64,000 nt of DNA from PoT sp049331405. Its GTDB lineage: Bacteria; Planctomycetota; Planctomycetia; Isosphaerales; Isosphaeraceae. Location: contig NZ_CP186274.1 in assembly GCF_049331405.1 (NCBI RefSeq), positions 6,076,001-6,140,000 of the forward strand, given 5' to 3'. The position numbers were made by a program, and so were the translations under genes. The notes under the pieces are model-generated. The model was not told the DNA's origin. It did not search any database and saw nothing but the letters and a program-made list of their open reading frames with translations. Below are positions 49,324-58,298 of this stretch, in pieces (the stretch's first letter is position 1; every line of letters begins with the position of its first letter).

Positions 49324-50643
49324 ATGACGATGATCGGATTCGCGAGGGCTTGCCTGCTGGCGTTGGGTATCGCCGGGGCGTTCGTATCGGGTGCGAGGGC
49401 GGACGACGGCTTCCGGGTCGGGGCCGGCGAGCGGGACATCACGCCGCCGAGCGGGGTGCCGATGTGGGGGTACAGCGCCCGGCACGACTCCCCCGCCGAA
49501 GGGGCGCTCGACCCGCTGAGGGCCAAGGCGATCGTCATCGCGGCGGGGGCCGACAAGGTGGCCCTCGTGGGGATCGACCTCGGGCGCGGGCCGACCGCCG
49601 CCATGATGAAGGAGATCCGCAAGGAGATCGCCGGGAAGGCCGGGATCCGCCACGTCCTGATCTCGGGGAGCCACACCCACCACGGCCCCGTCCTCGAACT
49701 CACCGACGAGGAAGGCCTCGGCAAGGGCAAGTTCGACGTGGCCTTGGCGTATACCAGGAAACTCCCGGGCCTGCTGGTCGAGGCGATCCTCGAGGCCGAC
49801 GCGCATCTGAAACCGGCGAAGATCGGCGTGGGTTCGGAGTCCCTGAATCTGAACCGGAACCGCCAGAGCAAGCGAGAGCCCAAGCCCACCGACCCCAATC
49901 TCGGCGTCATCCGGTTCGACGACCTCGAGGGCAAGCCGATCGCGGTCCTCGTAAACTTCGCCGCGCACCCGGTCATGACGGATACGAAAATCCTCAAGTA
50001 TTCGGCCGATTATCCCGGGTTCCTCAAGGATAAGGTGGAGGCGGAACTCGCCGCGAAGTGCGTCTTCATGCAAGGGGCGGCGGGTGACATGAGCACGAAC
50101 GTCGGCGACGGGCCAACCGGTCCCAAGGGCTTCGGCGAGACGCTGGCCGGCCACGTCATTTCCCTGGCCCGCTCGATCAAGACCGAGATCCCCAAGACTC
50201 CCTCGTTGAAGGGTATGGTCGACGAGTTCAAGTTCGCCACGCGAATCGACCTTCACGATCCGAAGGTCTCCGGCACCTATGAACGGGCCTTCTTCCCCGA
50301 GCTCAGCCGCAACTATGTCAAGCAATTCGGCGAAGGCCTCACGGCCGAACTCGATACGGTTCTCATCAACGGCGACCTCGCCCTCGTGGGCGCTTCGGGC
50401 GAGTTCTTCTGCAACCACGCGAATCGGCTGAAGGCCCGTTCGTACGTGAAGAACACCTTGTTCTTCGGCTACTGCAACGGCCACAGCATGTACTTCCCGA
50501 CCATCGAGGCCGCGTCGGAAGGAGGCTACGGCGCCGATCCGGGTGTCTCCTTCGCCGAGGTCGGGGCGGGCGAGCAGATGATGGATCGGGCGCTCATCAA
50601 CCTCTACAAACTCCAGGGGAAGTTCGCCGGCGAGTCGCGTTGA
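49324..50643 (+). CDS. Secreted neutral ceramidase-like hydrolase (439 aa)
   Basis: A signal peptide ('ACLLALGIAGAFVSGARADD') precedes the N-terminal domain of neutral/alkaline ceramidases: 'VGAGERDITPPSGVPMWGYS', 'RAKAIVIAAGADKVALVGID', 'HVLISGSHTHHGPVLELTDE' (zinc His residues) and 'IAVLVNFAAHPVMTDTKILK'. Only this domain is present, as usual in planctomycetes where the true substrates are mostly unknown. The His-rich motifs support metal-dependent hydrolysis outside the cytoplasm. Confidence 0.88.
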   Translation: MTMIGFARACLLALGIAGAFVSGARADDGFRVGAGERDITPPSGVPMWGYSARHDSPAEGALDPLRAKAIVIAAGADKVALVGIDLGRGPTAAMMKEIRKEIAGKAGIRHVLISGSHTHHGPVLELTDEEGLGKGKFDVALAYTRKLPGLLVEAILEADAHLKPAKIGVGSESLNLNRNRQSKREPKPTDPNLGVIRFDDLEGKPIAVLVNFAAHPVMTDTKILKYSADYPGFLKDKVEAELAAKCVFMQGAAGDMSTNVGDGPTGPKGFGETLAGHVISLARSIKTEIPKTPSLKGMVDEFKFATRIDLHDPKVSGTYERAFFPELSRNYVKQFGEGLTAELDTVLINGDLALVGASGEFFCNHANRLKARSYVKNTLFFGYCNGHSMYFPTIEAASEGGYGADPGVSFAEVGAGEQMMDRALINLYKLQGKFAGESR

Positions 50644-50714
50644 GCCGGTTACTCCCGGAAAAGGAAATTGATCCGTCATGGAAGGAACGTCTATGATTGT
50701 GTCGATCCCTTTGA

Positions 50715-52190
50715 CTGTACTTTCCGTGAGAATGTATATGTCATGCTGCCAGGCTGAGCAGCCTGGCAGCGACGGCCTGAATCTCCTCCTCGGTGGCCCC
50801 CGGGCGTAGAACCGCGCGGATTTCCTCGCCCAGCAGCGCATGACGCCACGCCCGGCGCTTATCCGCGTGGCTCGGGCGACGCGACGGGCTGTCCCACGGC
50901 GAGGCCGAGCGGTCTACCAACTCCCCATCCTCCCTCGACCACGCCCACGCCTCGGTCAGGGTGAACGTCCACAGGCAGATGTGGAACGACCCGACGTTCG
51001 CACGGATCAACCGCACCTGCTGTTGCCCGGCCCCGACGACCTGCTTGCAGTCGCGGAAGGCGATCTCCAGGCTGAAGCGATCGGCCACCATCCCCAGGAT
51101 CTCCGCCACGCTCGCCCGCGTGTCGGTGCAGAAGTACGCCCTCCATCCCTTCGGCTCGTCCACCAGGACCACCCGGATCGCGCCCCGGCCGGCCTCCAGG
51201 TCGCCGTGAACGTCTTGTAGCGGCTTGACCACATCTTCCCCGTAGAGCTCGAACGTGCCGGTGGACCAGCCACGACGCTGGCCGGCCCGCTTGGCCAGGT
51301 CGATCGCATCCGGGCCGTAGGTCGGGGCCGGGCCGCGTCGGCCCGGCGGCTTCGGCCCGGGCAGGGTCCGCAGGGCCGCATCCCTGCGGAGCCGGCTCAC
51401 GACCGTCATACCCAGGGACTTCGCCGGCTTGAGGAACCCCTCTTGGCATAGGCTCCGTCGGCAACCACCCAGATCGGCAGGCCCAGCAGGTCGAGCCAGG
51501 ACTGGGCCCATCGGAGCAGCTCGACGGCCATCTGCAGCTTGGTGCGGAACTCGGGCCGGTGCCGGGGGTCGATGGCCGGCAGGTCCGCCTTGCGGACGTA
51601 GAGTCGGGACAGCAGGGGCAGGGCCACGACGCCCCTGGCCGGGTGCGTCGCCAGGAGCCCGAGTACGACGAAGACGTGGCCGTAGACGTAGGGGAGCCGG
51701 CCGGGCCGGGGGTGGGGTTGTGATGGACGCCGGCCCCCTGGACGTGCGGGCCGTGCCGCTTCGTCGGGGTGTCATCCAGGGCGAGGACCAGCCGGGTGGA
51801 CCCCGGAGCAGCGGCCTGACCGCCGCGATGAGCAGGCGTGCGGCGATGCGATCGGCCTCCTTGCCGGCGGCGGCCGCGGCGGTGTAGCAGGAGCGGAACT
51901 CGTCGCCGAGGCCGGCGGCGCGGATCCAGGCGGTGACGGTGCGTCGGCCGCGGGCGAGGACGGCGCCGAGGAGCAGGAGCGCGAGCCTCGGTGCGGTCCG
52001 GCGATCGAGGACGTCGGCGAGCCATGCGAACCACTGGCAAGGGGCGGGCGTCGGATGCGAGGATGTCATGGGGGCCGGCTCCGCTCGGGGTGTCAGGCAG
52101 TGTGGTAACCGCCATCGTCCCGCCCGGGCCGGCCCCCGTCTACTCGCCACATCTCAACCCTACGCATACTTCAAGTCGCGGAAAGTACAG
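50715..52190 (-). mobile_element. Insertion sequence, copy 2 (1476 bp)
   Basis: Same terminal repeats as copy 1 (CTGTACTTTCCG at 50715-50726, complement at 52179-52190), flanked by a 6-bp repeat CTTTGA (50709-50714 and 52191-52196). It sits between the ceramidase-like gene and the 52218 gene, 28 bp from the latter's ATG, so it may have separated that gene from its promoter. Confidence 0.92.
50741..52069 (-). CDS. DDE transposase, copy 2 (frame broken as sequenced)
   Basis: Same protein as copy 1. Relative to the consensus it lacks one base at four sites (near 51183, 51438, 51693 and 51803) and has one extra base near 51221; all lie in or beside C or G runs. Correction with copy 1 restores 443 residues with the same three catalytic acids, and the C-terminus here is intact. 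Confidence 0.85.
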   Translation of the reverse strand: MTSSHPTPAPCQWFAWLADVLDRRTAPRLALLLLGAVLARGRRTVTAWIRAAGLGDEFRSCYTAAAAAGKEADRIAARLLIAAVRPLLRGPPGWSSPWMTPRRSGTARTSRGPASITTPPPARPAPLRLRPRLRRTRAPGDAPGQGRRGPAPAVPTLRPQGGPAGHRPPAPARVPHQAADGRRAAPMGPVLARPAGPADLGGCRRSLCQEGFLKPAKSLGMTVVSRLRRDAALRTLPGPKPPGRRGPAPTYGPDAIDLAKRAGQRRGWSTGTFELYGEDVVKPLQDVHGDLEAGRGAIRVVLVDEPKGWRAYFCTDTRASVAEILGMVADRFSLEIAFRDCKQVVGAGQQQVRLIRANVGSFHICLWTFTLTEAWAWSREDGELVDRSASPWDSPSRRPSHADKRRAWRHALLGEEIRAVLRPGATEEEIQAVAARLLSLAA

Positions 52191-52217
52191 CTTTGAGCAT
52201 CTCCGGGAGGATCGGCC

Positions 52218-53870
52218 ATGTCTTCATTGGCTCGCGGACTCTCGACGGCGCGACGATCGACCTGGGCCCTGGCGCTCTGCCTGACCGCTGGGGCGTTCGC
52301 GTCCGGGGCTGAACCCGAACCACAAACCGGGCCTCAGGATCCGGTCGGGGAGATCCTCCGGCGGGCCACCGAGTCGGTCCAGCGAATCACGACACCGGTC
52401 GAACAGGCCGACGCCTGGTTGCGGATTGGCCAGGCTCGGGCGAGGCGGCGTGAGAAGCAGGCCGCGAGCGAGGCCTTCGCCGCCGCGGCCGATGCCGCGG
52501 CGCAGGTCAAGGTCCGGGACATCGTCCTGAGCCGGAAGCCTCATCCGATCATCCAGGTCGCCGAGGCCCAGGCCGCGGCGGGCGAGCGTGAGGCCGCACA
52601 CAAAACCTTCCTCCGCGGGGTCGACCTGCTCGCCGCCCCCGACTTCGGCCAGAGGCCCTGGGATTGGGGGAAGATCGTCCTGGCCCAGATCCGCACCCAG
52701 GGGCTTGATGCTTCGGCCTCGACGATCTGGCGATATCGCAAGTACGCCGAGGAAGGCCGCGCCAAGGATCGCGAGATCCTCAGGAGCCAGGTCCTCCAGG
52801 CCCGCGGCGACTTCTTCCAGATTACGTATCTCATGGCCTGGTGCGGCGACTATAAGGGAGCCGTCCATGACGTCCTGACCAGCGAGGACTTTCAAGGCCC
52901 CCTCACCGATCCCGAGGCCGTGCGCAGGGGATTCCTGGTCGAGCTGCTCAAGACCGTCCCGCGAAAGGACGGCGAGGCCGCGCGACCCCTCTTCGACGCC
53001 GCCCGCAAGGCCGTCGACGACGCGGGACTGCCCGGTCGCCCCGTGACGGGTGAGACGTACTGGTCGCGAGCCGATGATTACGGCACGATCGCCGAGGCCC
53101 TTGCGAGGATGGGCCGCTTCAAGGAAGCCCTCGAGACAATCTCCCAGGCTCCCAAGATCAAGGATCCGCCTCATCCCTTGGGAACGAGACGTGCGACGAT
53201 CGCCCTCGCCTACATCCACATCGCCGACCTCCAGCGCGAGGCGGGCGACCTCGCCGGCGCGATCGCCTCGGTCGACATGGCCGTCCCCTTCTGCAGTGAG
53301 CGAGGCGGGCGAGTGCAGCCCTGGCCGGCTCATCTCGGTGTCGACGTCCTGGTGCGGGCGAAGGCTCTCGACAAGGCTCGAGACCTCACCGAGGTCATCT
53401 TCCCCGCCGACAAATCACCCGAAGTCGCCGATGTCATGAAGGCCGACCTCCTCGAGGAGATGGCTATAGCCGAGGCCGTCCCACATGGTCCCCAGGCCTC
53501 CCGCGTGACCTTCGACGCCGCCTTCCGCGAGGCCAACGCCTGCCTGGCCGCGGCCTTGCGCATCCCCGAGGAGCGTCGCCGCTACTGGACCAAGCCCGAG
53601 CCCGCCACGCACTCGGCGACGACCGCCGCCCGCATCCGGACACGCCTCGGCGACAAGGACGGGGCCCTTCGCGTCATCGAATCCCTGCCCAACGCCGAGA
53701 TGCGCGACGAAGTGCGAAGAGGCCTCGCCATCGCCCGCGCCGAGGCAGGTCAATGGAACGAGGCCTTCGCGATCATCGGTTCCATCGAGGCCGACGCGAT
53801 CCGGGATCGAGCCTGGATTGACGTCGGCGCCGAAGTTCCGGTCAGGGGCCCGGATGGTGGATCAAGATAG
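52218..53870 (+). CDS. Secreted helical-repeat (TPR-like) protein (550 aa)
   Basis: A signal peptide ('STWALALCLTAGAFASGAEP') is followed by repeated helix pairs such as 'QADAWLRIGQARARRREKQA', 'YGTIAEALARMGRFKEALET', 'IADLQREAGDLAGAIASVDM' and 'RIRTRLGDKDGALRVIESLP', consistent with TPR-type repeats. GGGAGG precedes the ATG. Probably a periplasmic scaffold; partner unknown. IS copy 2 ends 27 bases upstream. Confidence 0.7.
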   Translation: MSSLARGLSTARRSTWALALCLTAGAFASGAEPEPQTGPQDPVGEILRRATESVQRITTPVEQADAWLRIGQARARRREKQAASEAFAAAADAAAQVKVRDIVLSRKPHPIIQVAEAQAAAGEREAAHKTFLRGVDLLAAPDFGQRPWDWGKIVLAQIRTQGLDASASTIWRYRKYAEEGRAKDREILRSQVLQARGDFFQITYLMAWCGDYKGAVHDVLTSEDFQGPLTDPEAVRRGFLVELLKTVPRKDGEAARPLFDAARKAVDDAGLPGRPVTGETYWSRADDYGTIAEALARMGRFKEALETISQAPKIKDPPHPLGTRRATIALAYIHIADLQREAGDLAGAIASVDMAVPFCSERGGRVQPWPAHLGVDVLVRAKALDKARDLTEVIFPADKSPEVADVMKADLLEEMAIAEAVPHGPQASRVTFDAAFREANACLAAALRIPEERRRYWTKPEPATHSATTAARIRTRLGDKDGALRVIESLPNAEMRDEVRRGLAIARAEAGQWNEAFAIIGSIEADAIRDRAWIDVGAEVPVRGPDGGSR

Positions 53871-53887
53871 ACGGGAGTGCCCCGGGA

Positions 53888-55288
53888 TCACTTGCGGAGG
53901 TTGATCCGATAGGTGAGGCCGAGCTTGGCGATGCCGTTCGGCGGCGGGCTGAACAGGATCGAGGCCTCGGCGGTCTGGCGATAATCGAACTTACGTCCCG
54001 TGATCGGATCATTGGGGAGTGGGACGACGTCGACCTCGTCGAGCGACTTCGGCAGTCGCCCCGCGACGGCCCCGTGCAGGCGGAGGGCCTCCACCACGCG
54101 GAGAGCGGCGATTCTTCGGTCGGCGATGGCCTCGGAGGAGTGCCCGGTCTCCACGTTGGCGATGAGGCTGGAGAACAGCCGGAGCGGTCCCTGTTTCACG
54201 GCACGGAGCTGGCTCTTGCCCTGAGTGTAGACTTTCTGGGCCTCATGAATGGGGAGATATGTGGCCTTATACACCTCGTCATAAAGGTCGCGATATCTCA
54301 TTCCATAGAACATCAGGATCATCTGATCGTCGTGGAGCCCGTCGAGCTTGCCGAGCTTCGACTTGAGGTCGTCGCGGGACTCGGGCAAGACCCACTCGCG
54401 GAACTTGTCCAGTTCCTTGGGGGTCGCATCGTCCTCGATCTGATACGCGGCGACCGTCTTGAGGATCCGCCCGTGGAACCTGGCCAGCCGCGCCGTCCAC
54501 TCCGCCCCGGTGCGGGGCCGGTCGAGGTCGGTCATCTCGGGGAGAAGCCATTCGCACATCTTGTATTCATAGGTGACGGCCCGGCGTATGGGGATCAGGG
54601 GGGACGGCAAGGCGGTCAGGGTCCAGTAGAGGTTCGGTGCCCCGGGGCGCTCGACCAGCTCCTCGATCCGGTCGAGCATCATCGAGGCGGACGCGATGCC
54701 GACCAGGGTGTTGATCAGGAAGGGGCCTTCGCCGAGGTGTCGGCTGAGGGCCAGGCCGGTTTGGATCGTCCGCAATGCTTCGTCATGCTTTCCTTCGGCG
54801 ATCTCCACGCGGGCCTTCAGGGCGACGAGGCGGGCCCAGTTCCGCAGGCTTTGTGCATCAGGGAGGAGGATGTCGATGACATGTTCACGCTCTTCGGGAA
54901 TGGTGTAATTCCAGTTGCAGGTCTGCCGATGTGCGCCATATTCGATCTGCGCGAGCCTGACTCGCCATTGGTCGACGAGCTTCCGGGCCTCGGTCGTCGG
55001 GAATTGATCGAACGGTAAGGCGAGCAAGGCGTGGGGCTTCTCCGCCAGGATCTTGAGGCCCTCGGGGGAGTTCTCGGCGTTCAGCCGCAGGTAAATCGGG
55101 GCGGCATCGCCGGGGTTCAACTCGGCTTCGAGCGGCAGGAGCCGATGGCGGAGCGCCGGGACCGGGGCCGGCGAAGGGCTGAGGGCCAGAGACTTGACGG
55201 GCACCTCGTCGGCCGGCGCTCGGGACCCAACAAATAGCACGGCCAGGGCCTGGAAGCAGGCGAGGCGGATTCGGAGCGATAGTTGCAT
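53888..55288 (-). CDS. Secreted protein of unknown function (466 aa)
   Basis: ATG 55288 begins a signal peptide ('RIRLACFQALAVLFVGSRAP'). The mature part is helical with 'AAPIYLRLNAENSPEGLKIL', 'ARLVALKARVEIAEGKHDEA', 'YIPIHEAQKVYTQ'-like stretches and ends 'PLPNDPITGRKFDYRQTAEA', a phrase common in planctomycete secreted proteins. It is downstream of the sigma/membrane pair in the same direction and could be their target or partner. Confidence 0.65.
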   Translation of the reverse strand: MQLSLRIRLACFQALAVLFVGSRAPADEVPVKSLALSPSPAPVPALRHRLLPLEAELNPGDAAPIYLRLNAENSPEGLKILAEKPHALLALPFDQFPTTEARKLVDQWRVRLAQIEYGAHRQTCNWNYTIPEEREHVIDILLPDAQSLRNWARLVALKARVEIAEGKHDEALRTIQTGLALSRHLGEGPFLINTLVGIASASMMLDRIEELVERPGAPNLYWTLTALPSPLIPIRRAVTYEYKMCEWLLPEMTDLDRPRTGAEWTARLARFHGRILKTVAAYQIEDDATPKELDKFREWVLPESRDDLKSKLGKLDGLHDDQMILMFYGMRYRDLYDEVYKATYLPIHEAQKVYTQGKSQLRAVKQGPLRLFSSLIANVETGHSSEAIADRRIAALRVVEALRLHGAVAGRLPKSLDEVDVVPLPNDPITGRKFDYRQTAEASILFSPPPNGIAKLGLTYRINLRK

Positions 55289-55408
55289 GGGTGATTCCTT
55301 GTTTATTCGTCTCTGGGACCATGACGGACGGGGGACGTCCATGCCTCGCCGCATGCGCTACGCCCCCGGCTTCCTGCGGGGAAAATCAGGTTTCGCGGCG
55401 GTCGAGGT

Positions 55409-55891
55409 TCAGAACTCGAAGGGGGCTTGCGCGTCCCTCACGCGGATAGGGATCGTCGGAGTCGATCCGGCCGTGCGCTCCGCACCGAGGATCTCTGCCA
55501 GGGGGCTCGGGTCATCCAGTCCCTCGGGGCGGACGTGGCGGCTCAGGGCGAGGTAGCTGGTCGTGGAGGCTTCGAAGGTCGGGCTGGGATCCGGCAAGGT
55601 CGGCGTCGGGCTGCGTTCTTGCTCGCGATCTCGGGCCGTCAGGCCAATCTCCAGGGCCTGGCGTCGGGACCGTTCATTGACGAAAAGCCCGGCCAGCCCA
55701 ATCACCCCGACCAGTAGCAAGGCCGACGCCGCGAGGAGGAGCCGCTGGAGGCCCTCGCCCCGCGCCGAGGCCCTGCCCGCCTCGAAGAGCATCCGCTCGC
55801 GGTCGAGCGTGCCCGCGACGGGTTGGAGCCCCAGGAGTGGCCGTTCCAGGTCGTTCAACGCTCGCTCGGGGCCGGGGCCTGCTGTATCCAT
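55409..55891 (-). CDS. Single-pass membrane protein coupled to ECF sigma factor (160 aa)
   Basis: A cytoplasmic N-terminus of about 48 residues, one transmembrane helix ('LLLAASALLLVGVIGLAGLF') and an extracytoplasmic Pro/Thr-rich tail. The first codons overlap the sigma factor gene by 37 bp. This layout suits an anti-sigma factor or membrane sensor, but the zinc-binding anti-sigma motif is absent. Confidence 0.65.
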   Translation of the reverse strand: MDTAGPGPERALNDLERPLLGLQPVAGTLDRERMLFEAGRASARGEGLQRLLLAASALLLVGVIGLAGLFVNERSRRQALEIGLTARDREQERSPTPTLPDPSPTFEASTTSYLALSRHVRPEGLDDPSPLAEILGAERTAGSTPTIPIRVRDAQAPFEF

Positions 55892-56364
55892 TGCCTTTCC
55901 AGCCTTTCGTTCAATCGGGCCAGCCCGGCCTGGTATCGCCGGTGGGCCGTCGTGACGGAGCAGTTCTGCAGCTTTGCGATTTCCTCGAACTTCAGCCCGC
56001 CCCAGAATCGCGCCACGATGACCTCACGCGTCTCCAGGTCGAGCTCGGCCAGGGATCGCGATGCGTCGAGGGCGTCGATGCGTTCGTCATCCGAGGTGAA
56101 CCAGGCCCGATCTCCCGCCGGCGAGGAGGCCTCATGCTTCTGCCTGCGCCGGCGGTCCCTCGACGCGTTGATGGCCGTATTCCGCACCACGCGAAAGAGC
56201 CAGGGCACGACCCGATCGGGCGAAAGCCGCTGCCGGGCCAGCTTCACGAATGCGTCCTGGACCACGTCCTCGGGCGTATCGCACCACTGCCTGGCATAGA
56301 GCACGAGCGCGGGGCCATGCTCGTCAAACAGCCTCCCCAACCTCCCAGGCTCGATCCCTGCCAT
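55855..56364 (-). CDS. ECF RNA polymerase sigma factor (169 aa)
   Basis: Region 2 'ARQWCDTPEDVVQDAFVKLA' with 'RVVPWLFRVVRNTAINASRD' and region 4 'LETREVIVARFWGGLKFEEI' with 'NCSVTTAHRRYQAGLARLNE' are both present. ATG 56364 follows a G-rich site. It probably controls envelope genes with the membrane protein downstream; no clear autoregulatory promoter was found. Confidence 0.92.
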   Translation of the reverse strand: MAGIEPGRLGRLFDEHGPALVLYARQWCDTPEDVVQDAFVKLARQRLSPDRVVPWLFRVVRNTAINASRDRRRRQKHEASSPAGDRAWFTSDDERIDALDASRSLAELDLETREVIVARFWGGLKFEEIAKLQNCSVTTAHRRYQAGLARLNERLERQWIQQAPAPSER

Positions 56365-57001
56365 GCCCCCTCCGCCGTTACTCCCGCCGTCGAATCACAT
56401 TCTCCGCCTTAACGACACCGCCGCCGCCGATTTTTTCCGCGGGCTCGAGGTTTCTCCCGCTCGTGGGGAATTCCGTGACGCCAGATTGGCATCAACCTGG
56501 GGGGGAAGGCTATATGGCCCGCCTTGACGCGAGCCAGGATGCCCTGGCGAAGTCAACGGCGAACGACTTCGGCTTCCCGATCCGCCACCAAGGGGTATGT
56601 GAAAACCTGGATTTTTGCCATTGCCCGAAGGGTGTGCCTTGCTATTGCAGCCTCTGGATTTCATGCATGCACTGGATTCGCGAGATATTCGATGAATGGG
56701 TATTAACTGGTAAGAATCCTTTCGGGAACGTGCCGGTGCCGATGGTGGAGCGGGGCCGAGATCATGGCGGGATGATACATCTGACATTCAGCGGATGAGT
56801 TGATAGTGATGGTTCTTGTCAGATGGTTTCCCGCAAGTGTTTCGCGGGACGGAGGACATATGGCGCGATTCTGGCGACGTTTTGGGGCCAATGCCCTTTT
56901 CATTTCGTGAAGTTCTCAAGTTTAGGATATCGCTGGTCGAATTAGGCCATTGCCCGAGGTACGGTCGCCGCTGACTGTGATCCCATTGGAGGGGAAATAA
57001 T
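56365..57001. other. No supported gene
   Basis: About 640 bases between divergent genes. Plus-strand frames around 56520-56798 have no acceptable start context or family. The 5' part should hold the sigma promoter; the 3' 150 bases are AT-richer and should hold the promoter of the 57002 gene. Confidence 0.5.
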
Positions 57002-58219
57002 ATGCAGTCAAACTCCAAGAGACGCAGGATTTATGCGCTGAGCGCCGCACTCTGCGTCGGCTCCGCATGGGCCGGCTATGCATGGGCGATTCAGGATGAA
57101 GTCGCTCCTGGGGAATTGCAGAAGTCCGACCTGGTCCCCGCGAGCCTCGCCCTCGACTCGAGTGGCAAATTAAGTCCCACGACACCAACAGGTTCACGCC
57201 TCCTCGAGGCGCCGCCGACCACGCCCGTCCCCCTTGAGGGCTCGTCCCTGAGGGCGGTGGCGCGGTTTGAAGGTAGCCCTAATCCCGGGCAGACGATCTG
57301 GCTCAAGGCCGATCGCTCGGAGGGAAATTGCGCGGGCTTTCGCTGGATACAGACCGCAGGTAAGAAAGTAAAACTGTCGAAGCCAGACCAAATGGCGGCC
57401 TCGTTCGTGATGCCGCACGACGAGCCCAGCCTCAGATTCCTCCTCGTGGTCTCGGGCCCCCAGGGGTCGGATACCACCGAGGTGGTCGTCGCCTCGGTGG
57501 GGGCGACGGCACCGAGTGGGCTGCATGCCGACGCCGGGGATGACCAACTCGCGCTCGTGGGCCGACAGGTCACACTGAATGGGTCGCGGAGCGAGTCGGA
57601 CGGGCAGATCGGCTATCGATGGATTCAGACGGGTGGGCCGACGGTCCGATTCAAGCTGGAGGAGCAGTCGATCTTCGCCTTCACGCCGACCGTGCCCGGT
57701 ATCTATCGCTTCGCCCTCGTCGTCGCCTCGGGCTCCGAGATTTCTCAGCCTGACGAGGTGATCGTGACGGTCGGCGCCGGGAACAGGATCGGTTCCTCGG
57801 CCGTCGATGCCGTCGCCGGGGAGCCGCAGGCGCAGGAACCGATGCCGACGCAAGAGATTGCGAGGTCGGCCCTCCTGTCGCTCCGAGGTGGCACCGAGGC
57901 CGCCGACCCGCTCGCCAGCATCTTCGAGGCGAGCGCGGACCGGATGAACCTCTATCGGTCGTATAGCGACGCGTTCAGCGAGATGTCACGCCGGCTGGAT
58001 GACGTTTTGCCGAGCGACCCGTCGCACAAGAATCTCTGGATTGAGCGAGTCTTCAATCCGTTGACCGCGCAGACCGTCGAGGTCATGCGGGCCGAGGGGA
58101 TCGACCTGCGGATGCCGGATTCCCGGAGCATGCCGCTGAGCCCCTCGCAGAAAGCCGCGCTCGCCGAGGAGTTCCGTCTCATCGCCGAAGGATTTCGGTC
58201 GTCAAATCGCGCTCGCTGA
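57002..58219 (+). CDS. Secreted protein with two PKD-like domains (405 aa)
   Basis: A signal peptide ('YALSAALCVGSAWAGYAWAI') precedes two Ig-like units: 'GQTIWLKADRSEGNCAGFRW' with 'IQTAGKKVKLS', and 'ADAGDDQLALVGRQVTLNGS', 'RSESDGQIGYRWIQTGGPTV' with 'IYRFALVVASGSE'. The second has the typical 'AGDD...V...L.GS.S.....YRW.QT.G' PKD/K319L-like pattern. The C-terminal ~130 residues are helical. Likely cell-surface or periplasmic. Confidence 0.8.
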   Translation: MQSNSKRRRIYALSAALCVGSAWAGYAWAIQDEVAPGELQKSDLVPASLALDSSGKLSPTTPTGSRLLEAPPTTPVPLEGSSLRAVARFEGSPNPGQTIWLKADRSEGNCAGFRWIQTAGKKVKLSKPDQMAASFVMPHDEPSLRFLLVVSGPQGSDTTEVVVASVGATAPSGLHADAGDDQLALVGRQVTLNGSRSESDGQIGYRWIQTGGPTVRFKLEEQSIFAFTPTVPGIYRFALVVASGSEISQPDEVIVTVGAGNRIGSSAVDAVAGEPQAQEPMPTQEIARSALLSLRGGTEAADPLASIFEASADRMNLYRSYSDAFSEMSRRLDDVLPSDPSHKNLWIERVFNPLTAQTVEVMRAEGIDLRMPDSRSMPLSPSQKAALAEEFRLIAEGFRSSNRAR

Positions 58220-58298
58220 GCCTGAATTTCGACACGCATCGTCAGCCAGAGGGGTGACGATCCTCCCACCTAATATTCCGTGATGGAAAGGTTTGTCG

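Noticed and set aside
56250..56798. 182-residue plus-strand frame upstream of the PKD-like gene
   Set aside because: Half of it lies antisense to the ECF sigma factor and the rest has no natural protein features.
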